From contig SVNO01000021.1 in NCBI GenBank assembly GCA_015066845.1, forward strand, positions 1-32,280: a DNA stretch of 32,280 nucleotides. The letters run 5' to 3'. Within the stretch, counting starts at the first letter, position 1. Each line of letters opens with the position of its first letter. The notes below the pieces were generated by a model. That model saw only the letters and a program-made list of their open reading frames with translations, had not been told where the DNA came from and did not search any database. Below are positions 26,257 through 32,280 of this stretch, piece by piece. The position numbers were made by a program, and so were the translations under genes. This DNA comes from Ruminococcus sp. Lineage in GTDB: Bacteria; Bacillota; Clostridia; Oscillospirales; Ruminococcaceae.

Positions 26257-28203
26257 ATGTCTAAACCGTTTTATATCACCACCCCGATTTATTACCCGTC
26301 CGGTAATCCCCATATCGGACATTGCTATACAACCGTTGCGTGTGATTCCATCGCACGTTACCGCCGAATGCAGGGCTATGATGTCATGTTCCTGACAGGT
26401 ACGGACGAGCATGGTCAGAAAATTGAACAGAAAGCAGCAGAAGCCGGCGTAACCCCCAAGGAATATGTTGACAAGATCGTTGCCATTTTCAAGAACCTCT
26501 GGGAATACATGAACATCAGCTACGACCGCTATATCCGTACTACTGACGATTACCACGAGGAATCCGTACAGAAGATTTTCAAGGCTCTCTATGATAAGGG
26601 CTATATCTACAAGAGCAAGTACACAGGCAAATACTGCACACCCTGCGAGAGCTTCTGGACATCCTCTCAGCTCAAGGATGGCAAGTGCCCCGACTGCGGA
26701 CGTGATGTTGTGGATGCAGAAGAAGAGGCATATTTCTTCAAAATGTCCGTCTTTGCGGAACGTCTGGAAAAGCTCCTGACGGAAACGGACTACCTCCAGC
26801 CCAAAACCCGTGCAACGGAGCTGGTGAATAATTTCATCAAGCCCGGTCTTGAGGACCTCTGCGTATCCCGTACCTCCTTCAAGTGGGGCGTACCGGTATC
26901 GTTTGACGAAAAGCATGTGGTTTATGTCTGGATCGACGCGCTTTCCAACTATATCACCGCGCTGGGCTATGAAAACAGCCAGTACGATGATTTTGCAAAA
27001 TACTGGCCGGCAAACACCCACATGGTAGCCAAGGATATTATGCGATTCCATGCGATTATCTGGCCGGCAATCCTAATGGCACTGGAACTTCCCCTGCCCG
27101 ACCATCTTGCCGTGCATGGCTGGATCACGTTCAACGGACAGAAGATGTCCAAGTCCATCGGCAATGTCGTAGACCCGTTCATTCTCGGTCAGCGTTACAG
27201 CCCCGATGCCATTCGTTACCACATTCTGCGCGAGATGGCTCTGGGTGCGGACAGCGATTTTTCCAATGAAATTCTCATCAACCGCATCAATTCCGACCTT
27301 GCAAACGGTTTCGGCAACCTCGTTTCTCGTACCGTTGCAATGGCGGACAAGTATTTCGGCGGTACAATTCCCACGGAGCGCGAGGCTGCACCGGTGGATG
27401 AGGAGCTGAAAGAGCTTGCATGTTCCATCCGTGAAAAGGTGGATGATTTCATCGACAAGACGCAGATCAAGCAGGCTTTGGAAACCATCTTCACACTGGT
27501 GGACAGAGCGAACAAGTATATTGACGAAACAGAGCCGTGGAAGCTTGGCAAGGATGACAGTCAGAAAGCAAGACTTGCGGCTGTACTGTACAATCTGCTT
27601 GACACCATTCGTATCATCTCCACGCTGCTTTCCCCCTACATGCCCACCACCATGCCCAAGGTATGGGAGCAGATTGGTGCAAAGGCAGAGGATGTGACCT
27701 ATGAGAATGCGGCAAAATTCGGCGTACTTCCGGAAAATGTGACCGTATGCAAGGGTGAGATTCTGTTCCCGCGTATTGACGTGGAAAAGGAGATCGAGGA
27801 GCTGAACCAGATCATCCGCAATTCCCTGCCTGCACAGGAAGCGGAAGAACCGGAATTCACACCGGAAGCACAGGGCGAGCAAATCGAATTTGATGATTTC
27901 ATGAAGGTTGACCTGCGTGTTGCAAAGGTACTGGAATGTGAGAAGGTGAAGAAATCCAAGAAGCTGCTGCGCTTACAGCTGGATGACGGCATGGGCGGCA
28001 GACAGGTGGTTTCCGGCATTGCACAGTGGTATGCGCCGGAGGATCTGATTGGCAAAAAGGTTGTAATTGTGGCAAACCTCAAGCCTGTAAAGCTCTGCGG
28101 CGAGGAAAGCTGCGGTATGATTTGCGCAGCGGATATGCCCGATGGCAGTGCACAGGTAATGTTTGCAGATGAAAGTTTCCCCTGTGGAGCGAAGCTGAGA
28201 TAA
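26257..28203 (+). CDS. metG: Methionyl-tRNA synthetase
   Basis: A 648-residue class I synthetase. Start at MSKPFYITTPIYYPSG with AAGGAGG upstream; the frame is open further upstream, but that crosses the promoter. The HIGH motif is in GNPHIGHCYTT, the zinc-type knuckle in CTPCESFWTSSQL...CPDCG, and KMSKS in NGQKMSKSIGN. The helical anticodon-binding domain follows (about 390-520). The C-terminal 110 residues form a tRNA-binding OB domain (FMKVDLRVAKVLECE ... VVIVANLKPVKLCG) that also mediates dimerisation. It charges tRNA(Met) for initiation and elongation. Single-gene unit. Its terminator is the one split by element D. Confidence 0.97.
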   Translation: MSKPFYITTPIYYPSGNPHIGHCYTTVACDSIARYRRMQGYDVMFLTGTDEHGQKIEQKAAEAGVTPKEYVDKIVAIFKNLWEYMNISYDRYIRTTDDYHEESVQKIFKALYDKGYIYKSKYTGKYCTPCESFWTSSQLKDGKCPDCGRDVVDAEEEAYFFKMSVFAERLEKLLTETDYLQPKTRATELVNNFIKPGLEDLCVSRTSFKWGVPVSFDEKHVVYVWIDALSNYITALGYENSQYDDFAKYWPANTHMVAKDIMRFHAIIWPAILMALELPLPDHLAVHGWITFNGQKMSKSIGNVVDPFILGQRYSPDAIRYHILREMALGADSDFSNEILINRINSDLANGFGNLVSRTVAMADKYFGGTIPTEREAAPVDEELKELACSIREKVDDFIDKTQIKQALETIFTLVDRANKYIDETEPWKLGKDDSQKARLAAVLYNLLDTIRIISTLLSPYMPTTMPKVWEQIGAKAEDVTYENAAKFGVLPENVTVCKGEILFPRIDVEKEIEELNQIIRNSLPAQEAEEPEFTPEAQGEQIEFDDFMKVDLRVAKVLECEKVKKSKKLLRLQLDDGMGGRQVVSGIAQWYAPEDLIGKKVVIVANLKPVKLCGEESCGMICAADMPDGSAQVMFADESFPCGAKLR

Positions 28204-28238
28204 AGGAAATTCCCGATTTTTAGGTGAATCATAATCAA

Positions 28239-28267
28239 AAACCCGTGAAGGCTCTCTTCACGGGTTT
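28239..28267 (+). terminator. Left copy of the metG terminator hairpin, without T-tract
   Basis: A 29-base hairpin: 12-pair stem AAACCCGTGAAG / CTTCACGGGTTT, loop GCTCT. Followed by CTGTCTGTCG, the left end of element D. The stem is identical to the right copy (29985-30013), but the loop differs there (AATCA). Confidence 0.85.
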
Positions 28268-28499
28268 CTGTCTGTCGAAAAACTATCCTCTTATGCCGGA
28301 GGCAATGGAAAAGTTTTTGGTCGAGCTTTTTTCAAAAAGCTCGTGGGTGTCCAGAGGGCAACGCCCTCTGGTCGCGCACCGCAGTGCGCGAAATCTCTTT
28401 AAGCCGTCGCTTTTTTCAGGGGTGAATCAAAAAAATAGTCCTGTGGACTGTTTTGAACCGACCCCAAAAAGTTAGACAAAAAATTTTAAACAAACCCAT

Positions 28500-28534
28500 G
28501 CAAAGTGACCAAGCGACAAGCTTGGTCGCTTTGC
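28500..28534 (-). terminator. Hairpin downstream of the transposase gene
   Basis: Fifteen-pair stem (one G-T) GCAAAGTGACCAAGC / GCTTGGTCGCTTTGC with loop GACAA, between the OrfB stop and the IS end. On the minus strand a T-rich region follows at a distance of several bases. Confidence 0.6.
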
Positions 28535-28535
28535 A

Positions 28536-29375
28536 TTAGGCGGCAGACTCACGATACTGAACAGGCGACATGCCGTTCAGCCGCAGTTTGATCCGCTCGT
28601 TGTTGTACCACTCAATGTATTCCTCAAGCTCCGCAATGAAATGCTCAACAGAGGAAAACTCCTGTAAATAGAGCAATTCTGTTTTTAGCAAAGAGAAGAA
28701 ATTCTCTGCACAGGCGTTATCCAAACAATTTCCCTTACGGGACATGCTCTGACGAATGCCCTTTTCTTTCAGCATTTTCCGATAACGCTTATGTTGATAC
28801 TGCCAGCCCTGATCCGAGTGCAGGATCAGATTCGTTCCATTAGGAATCTTGGCAAACGCCTTTTCCAGCATGTCTGTTATCTGCATAAGATTGACATGAT
28901 AGCTCAGGTTATAAGACACGACTTCACCGTTGAAAAGATCAATAATTGGTGATAAATAGAGCTTTACGCCAAATAACGAAAACTCTGTTACGTCCGTCGC
29001 CCACTTCTGGTTCGGCTTGTCTGCCTTGAAATCACGTTCCAGCAGATTGGGAGCGATCTTTCCAACCTCTCCCTTATAGGAGTTATATTTCCGCATACGA
29101 ACCTTGCAGAATATGCCCATCTTTCGCATTAAACGCTGTACTGTCTTGTGATTGACATAGTAAGGTGTGCCACGTAGCTTTTCCGTGATGCGGCGATATC
29201 CGTAACGTCCCTTACTCTCATCGTAGATTCGGCGGATTTCTGTTTCTACTTCGGCATATTTGTTAGGCTTATCTGCTTTAAACTGCTTGCTGTAATAGTA
29301 GTAAGTGCTGCGAGGAATTCCGGCAATATCAATGAGCAGCACCAGCTTATGTTCATGCCTCAGCTCCCAGATCAC
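28536..29375 (-). CDS. IS3-family transposase OrfB (DDE integrase domain)
   Basis: A 279-residue protein. N-terminal HTH_21-like region (IPRSTYYYYSKQF; GRYGYRRITEKLR) and a retroviral-type integrase core. The catalytic triad looks intact: Asp in KWATDVTEFSLFG, Asp in LILHSDQGWQYQHKRY, Glu in NACAENFFSLLKTE, with the C-terminal YIEWYNNERIKLRLNGMSPV block. It begins at GTG overlapping the OrfA stop (GTGA). An A5G run (29381-29386, minus strand) just before allows a -1 frameshift to give the usual OrfAB fusion transposase. It cuts and joins IS ends, usually via a circular intermediate. Confidence 0.92.
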   Translation of the reverse strand: MIWELRHEHKLVLLIDIAGIPRSTYYYYSKQFKADKPNKYAEVETEIRRIYDESKGRYGYRRITEKLRGTPYYVNHKTVQRLMRKMGIFCKVRMRKYNSYKGEVGKIAPNLLERDFKADKPNQKWATDVTEFSLFGVKLYLSPIIDLFNGEVVSYNLSYHVNLMQITDMLEKAFAKIPNGTNLILHSDQGWQYQHKRYRKMLKEKGIRQSMSRKGNCLDNACAENFFSLLKTELLYLQEFSSVEHFIAELEEYIEWYNNERIKLRLNGMSPVQYRESAA

Positions 29376-29719
29376 TTGTGCTTTTTCTCTTGCCGTACCC
29401 TCTCGGCAACCAAGGCATTCAATTTTTTTAGGTATGCATTCTCCGCACGAAGCCGCTGTACTTCGGCAATTAAGTCCTCTTTTACGTCCTTTTTGGGCTT
29501 CTGCGATTTCCCTGTTGATTTTCGCCCACGTCGTTCAATCCGCAATCCTTCTGCTCCTTCTTCGATGTAGATGCGTTCCCATCTGGCTACAACATGATGC
29601 TCACTTACATCAAATTGACGGGCTGCTTCATGATAGCTCAACTTCTCTCTTCTCATTGTTTCTACTACCATGATTTTGAACTCTGGTGTATACCGCTTGT
29701 TTGGTACTCCTTTTGGCAT
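29372..29719 (-). CDS. IS3-family transposase OrfA (helix-turn-helix)
   Basis: A 115-residue protein. Residues about 8-60 form the HTH DNA-binding domain (RYTPEFKIMVVETM; LSYHEAARQFDVSEHHVVAR). A basic linker and a leucine zipper follow (DLIAEVQRLRAENAYLKKLN, residues about 81-100), used for multimerisation in IS3 elements. It binds the IS ends and regulates transposition, alone or as the N-terminal part of the OrfAB fusion. Its stop overlaps the OrfB start. Confidence 0.9.
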   Translation of the reverse strand: MPKGVPNKRYTPEFKIMVVETMRREKLSYHEAARQFDVSEHHVVARWERIYIEEGAEGLRIERRGRKSTGKSQKPKKDVKEDLIAEVQRLRAENAYLKKLNALVAERVRQEKKHK

Positions 29720-29984
29720 TTAAATGCCCCCTTTCGTTAGACTTGGTTTGGGGTATATCTTTATTATACCACATTGTCTAACAAAAGGGGAGCATTTCAT
29801 TTTTTTGAGAGGGGGAGTTTTTTGCAAAAAACTCCCCCTACCCGTTCTCTTAGTATGCCTTTCCTTTGTGCCCTTGGGCACAAACACGCGCTGCCGCTTG
29901 CGCGAAGCGCAAAGGCAGCAAATCACCAGCGCGGGTTCCACGCCTTTGTGCCCTTGGGCACAAAAAGACTTTTTTGACAAGCTG

Positions 29985-30018
29985 AAACCCGTGAAGAATC
30001 ACTTCACGGGTTTTTTGT
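29985..30018 (+). terminator. Right copy of the metG terminator, with T-tract
   Basis: A 12-pair stem identical to the left copy, loop AATCA, followed by a six-T run. The hairpin with its T-tract is now about 1.8 kb from the metG stop. Confidence 0.85.
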
Positions 30019-30079
30019 GCGGTATTGTGTAGGAACGATTGCAAGGGCAGGTCTTGCGAAATTTGCCCCCAAAGGGAAG

Positions 30080-31456
30080 TTATCTCTCCACCACGATTTC
30101 CGCCGTCGGCTCTGCTGCGGTTTCCTCTTCTGCCATGGTTTCCTCTGCCGTTGTCGGCTCTACAGTGGTTTCCTCTTCTGCCGTGGTTTCTTCTGCCGTT
30201 GTCGGCTTTACAGTGGTTTCCTCTTCTGCCATGGTTTCTTCTACCGTTGTCGGCTCTACAGTGCTTTCCTCTTCTGCTATGGTTTCCTCCGGCGCAGCAG
30301 TCGGAGAAATGAGGAAAACATCCGTCAGTGCAGTCGGTGCTGCAAAGTAATAATCGCCGTTCTTGATTTTCTGCCCGATCATGTACGGATGTGTGATTTC
30401 GGCATCCGCACCGAATTTCAAATCATTGAGCTGTATTTTGTCAAGGGCATTCCCGTCCTTGTCAAGATTCTCCACCTTCAGCCAAATACCCGTTTCTTCA
30501 TCGACATATACCCGATGGCTTGCAGCTTCCAGTTGATCCTGAAATACACCGTCTGCAATCTCCAGCACGATACAAGCACGTTCTGTTTCCTGACCGGAGC
30601 CGTCATCGGCACGATGGCAGTAGACATCCGTTCCAATGATTTCCCATGCGCCGAAATCGGACAGGTAGGTTTCCGTATAGAACGGCGTATTGCAAACAAT
30701 ATCGCCGTTTCCGCGTCCTTCAAACAGGAAAGCCTGCTCTGTCTGGTTGAATTGTCCGAAATCTTCCGTGCTGGTGTCCGGATACTGATAGTCGATCAGC
30801 CAAAGCTCACAGCCGTCAGCATAGTACCACTGATTTTCCTGTATTGTGATGGAATCGTTCTGATAGCCGTCAAACAGACTGGCACAGCTATTGTAGGTCT
30901 GTGTTGTAAAATCCAGCTCGACCACACCCTGCATTTTCAGCTCACTGGCATTTTCGGTGTAGAAAACCTCCGAAAAATCGCAGGAAAAGCGTCCGTGTTC
31001 CATCAGGTTTTCGTGCGACTTCATGCACAGATTCCAGACCTCGTCCTGCGTCCATGCGTGTTCGGGCAGGACTTCTGTTTCGGGCACAGCTTCCGCATGG
31101 GTTTCCTCCGGCTCGGAGATGTCCTGCGCTGTTTCCTCCGCGTACTGTGATGCCGCAAGCTCCTCCTGCACGGGGGACTGTGACGGAAAGCCGCGCGTGA
31201 GGACTGCGCCCCCGATGCCGATGGCAAGAAGCAGGCTGGCGGCGGCTGCGGCATATTTCTTCCACGGACGATGCACTGTCGTGACGGTGAAATGCTCCTC
31301 TGCCTGACTTTCCGGTGTGCCCATGCGTTCCTGAATCTGTGCAAAAATGCGGTCTTTTGTTGCAGCATCCGCAGGCGGTGAAAGCTCTGCAATGCGTTCT
31401 GCGGTCGGCTCGTCCGCGCCGCGCAGGATCTCTCCGATATGTCGTTTCTCTTTCAT
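30080..31456 (-). CDS. Membrane anti-sigma-factor-like protein with Glu/Thr repeat tail
   Basis: A 458-residue protein, start MKEKRHIGEILRG with AAGGAGG 7 bases upstream. Residues 1-66 are cytoplasmic and helical and would be the sigma-binding part. One membrane helix spans 67-86 (KYAAAAASLLLAIGIGGAVL). Residues about 130-380 are an extracytoplasmic, strand-rich sensor-like domain with a possible lipoprotein-carrier-like fold (GVVELDFTTQTYNSCASLFD; VYVDEETGIWLKVENLDKDG). The last 69 residues hold four 16-residue repeats (EETMAEEETTVKPTTA type). It follows the sigma gene by 13 bases, the usual arrangement for an anti-sigma. No zinc HxxxCxxC (ZAS) motif is seen, so the inhibitory role rests on context and topology. 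Confidence 0.75.
   Translation of the reverse strand: MKEKRHIGEILRGADEPTAERIAELSPPADAATKDRIFAQIQERMGTPESQAEEHFTVTTVHRPWKKYAAAAASLLLAIGIGGAVLTRGFPSQSPVQEELAASQYAEETAQDISEPEETHAEAVPETEVLPEHAWTQDEVWNLCMKSHENLMEHGRFSCDFSEVFYTENASELKMQGVVELDFTTQTYNSCASLFDGYQNDSITIQENQWYYADGCELWLIDYQYPDTSTEDFGQFNQTEQAFLFEGRGNGDIVCNTPFYTETYLSDFGAWEIIGTDVYCHRADDGSGQETERACIVLEIADGVFQDQLEAASHRVYVDEETGIWLKVENLDKDGNALDKIQLNDLKFGADAEITHPYMIGQKIKNGDYYFAAPTALTDVFLISPTAAPEETIAEEESTVEPTTVEETMAEEETTVKPTTAEETTAEEETTVEPTTAEETMAEEETAAEPTAEIVVER
30098..30289 (-). repeat. Four in-frame 48-bp tandem repeats in the anti-sigma-like gene
   Basis: Four units of 48 bases code 16 residues each, of the type EETxAEEETTVEPTTx. The repeats preserve the reading frame, so copy-number changes would shorten or lengthen the extracellular tail without a frameshift. 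Confidence 0.85.
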
Positions 31457-31469
31457 ATTGATTCCTCCT

Positions 31470-31994
31470 TTAAGCTTGCAGATCCCAGTCAGAGAGTTCT
31501 TCTCTGAGTCGTTTGATGGCACGGCTGCAACGCTGTCTGACTGCTGCTGCTGACAATCCTGTGCGCCTTCCGATTTCCTTGGCATCACAGTCATAATAGT
31601 ATTTCTGGATGATGATGGTCGTATCCGGTTCGCCCAGCTCCGCAATTTTCTGCAAAAGCAGGGTGCGAAGCTGTGCATCCTCGACATTCTCCTCCACCGC
31701 CTGCGGTGCAGACAGCTCTGTGATGCTGTCCATCGGTACACTGCGGCTGCGCTGGCGTGAGAGCGAACGTGCCATATTCAGTGCACGGTGCTTTGCAGCA
31801 GTACCAAGGTAGGCTCGCACAGCGTCCTCCCGTATCTCCGGCAAGCGCGGCAGTACCTCGGCGAAGGTGTCGATTACACATTCTTCTACATCCTCTGTAC
31901 TGCCGCTGTCACGCAGGATGCGCAGAGCGATGGCATAGACATAATTGAAGTAGGTATCGTATACCATCCTCTGGCGTGTAGTTTCCTCGTTCAT
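31470..31994 (-). CDS. ECF-type RNA polymerase sigma factor
   Basis: A 174-residue sigma-70 family protein with regions 2 and 4 only. Region 2: YDTYFNYVYAIALRILRDSG, then STEDVEECVIDTFAEVLPRL. Region 4: TTIIIQKYYYDCDAKEIGRR and the helix-turn-helix TGLSAAAVRQRCSRAIKRLR. It would direct RNA polymerase to an extracytoplasmic-stress or surface regulon when released by the membrane protein encoded downstream. A possible autoregulatory promoter is at 32043-32074. Ribosome site AAAGGA. Target genes cannot be read here, but other ECF-like promoters were not seen in the window. Confidence 0.92.
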   Translation of the reverse strand: MNEETTRQRMVYDTYFNYVYAIALRILRDSGSTEDVEECVIDTFAEVLPRLPEIREDAVRAYLGTAAKHRALNMARSLSRQRSRSVPMDSITELSAPQAVEENVEDAQLRTLLLQKIAELGEPDTTIIIQKYYYDCDAKEIGRRTGLSAAAVRQRCSRAIKRLREELSDWDLQA

Positions 31995-32042
31995 GGCAGG
32001 ATTCCTTTCCGTTTCTTTTTTTCCTTATGAAAGCTTTCACCC

Positions 32043-32074
32043 ATACAGACACAGGAGGCTTTGAAAGTGTGACA
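32043..32074 (-). promoter_or_regulatory. Possible ECF-type autoregulatory promoter
   Basis: Minus strand: TGTCACACTTT (32064-32074) resembles ECF -35 elements of the form TGAAACnnTTT. After 13 bases comes GTCTGTAT (32043-32050), near CGTC-type -10s. It lies about 50 bases before the sigma gene. Single-site match. Confidence 0.4.
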
Positions 32075-32114
32075 TGTTTTTTCAAAAAATTTGCTGATTC
32101 AAAAAATCCTGTTT

Positions 32115-32280
32115 CTGGAGCAGCATCGGCTCTGTTTCAAGAAGAAAGGACGGCTGTTACACCGTCCTTAAACTTGCTCCAGTTATACCCCCTCCACCAA
32201 CGGGCAATGTCATCAACTTAAGCGGGGGTAAGGGGCGGCAGCCCCAAAAAACCGCCGCAGGCGGAAGCGGGGATCGGGGG
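32115..32280. repeat. Hairpin-rich non-coding segment at the right edge (cut)
   Basis: An outer inverted repeat CTGGAGCA (32115-32122) / TGCTCCAG (32175-32182) encloses an 8-pair hairpin AAGGACGG / CCGTCCTT (32146-32169). After it come GGGGC-GGCA-GCCCC and CCGCC-GCA-GGCGG hairpins up to the window end. None of the CTGTCTGTC / GACAAGCTG ends is visible. It may be another hairpin-type repeat or the start of one. Confidence 0.45.

Larger units (their letters stand above)
28454..29799 (-). mobile_element. IS3-family element (IS150-like), 1346 bp, apparently intact
   Basis: Two overlapping minus-strand genes, a helix-turn-helix OrfA and a DDE OrfB, as in IS3. The ends are 25-base imperfect inverted repeats, both starting TGAA and ending GTTAGACA (28454-28478; 29775-29799, read inward), with 16 of 25 positions matching. 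TTT on both outer sides fits a 3-bp target duplication, though the site is T-rich. It sits inside element D. Confidence 0.88.
28268..29984. repeat. Terminator-associated hairpin element, copy D (different core, split by an IS)
   Basis: Same ends as B and C (CTGTCTGTCGAAAAA at 28268-28282; TTTTTTGACAAGCTG at 29970-29984) but an unrelated interior. Removing the IS and one TTT target copy leaves about 368 bp of hairpins: CGAGCTTTTT/AAAAAGCTCG (28322-28343), CCAGAGGGC/GCCCTCTGG with loop AAC (28351-28371), CGCGCAC/GTGCGCG (28373-28390), AGGGGGAGTTTTTT/AAAAAACTCCCCCT (29810-29839), TTTGTGCCC/GGGCACAAA twice (29865-29884, 29945-29964), and a longer imperfect stem (29890-29919). No protein-coding content of its own. 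The gene-free stretches 28204-28535 and 29720-30079 consist of this element, the flanking hairpins and the IS ends. Confidence 0.75.

Noticed and set aside
28224-28475. Possible 83-residue + strand protein in element D
   Set aside because: It reads through the hairpin repeats and the IS end; its sequence reflects the hairpins, not a protein.
30098-30289. Regular 48-bp repeats as a CRISPR-like array
   Set aside because: The repeats are head to tail without spacers and code in frame for a Glu/Thr tail.

Overview
The window looks like a chromosomal piece of a spore-forming, probably cellulosome-producing gut Firmicute of the Ruminococcus / Oscillospiraceae type. Grounds: a type I dockerin protein, the sporulation genes sigG, spoIIGA and sigE, an operon of BspA-like leucine-rich-repeat surface proteins, a DTGN-type SpoIIGA and consensus SigA promoters with an extended -10 (TGG before TATAAT). 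The genus is inferred, not proven.

Layout. 1-2760: tail of a repeat element, then a minus-strand run of a dockerin protein, a small acidic membrane protein, rsmE and a lipoprotein. 2911-5369: sporulation sigma genes, with sigG (-) divergent from spoIIGA-sigE (+). 5390-5619: a hairpin-rich repeat sitting in the sigE terminator. 5624-12156: five consecutive minus-strand LRR membrane proteins, downstream of glmS (12210-14039). 14040-14520: glmS promoter and a candidate structured small RNA. 14521-18432: rnhA (-), purA (+), a proline-rich membrane protein and a phage-tail-like protein. 18626-25850: a polysaccharide/glycolipid operon behind a perfect SigA promoter: priming glycosyl-phosphotransferase, manC, gmd, two GT4 glycosyltransferases, a GDP-D-rhamnose-type reductase and a small coiled-coil protein. 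25890-26107: another terminator repeat. 26257-28203: metG. 28239-30016: a third terminator repeat of a different core type, interrupted by an intact IS3-family (IS150-like) element. 30080-31994: an ECF-type sigma factor and its membrane anti-sigma-like partner.

The most unusual signal is a family of non-coding elements (four in the window, one cut by the left edge). Each lies at a Rho-independent terminator. In the three complete cases the element is flanked on both sides by a full copy of that locus's own terminator hairpin (31, 26 and 29 bp), and only the right copy keeps the T-tract. The duplication ends exactly at the base of the hairpin each time. The elements share imperfect terminal inverted repeats, roughly CWGTCTGTCRAAAAA at the left and TTTTTYGACAAGCTG at the right, with a compensatory G-C to A-T change between copies. 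Their interiors are strings of short stable hairpins. They encode no protein. I do not recognise them as a described family. They look like small mobile elements that target terminator hairpins by structure.

I saw no tRNA, rRNA, CRISPR array or replication origin.
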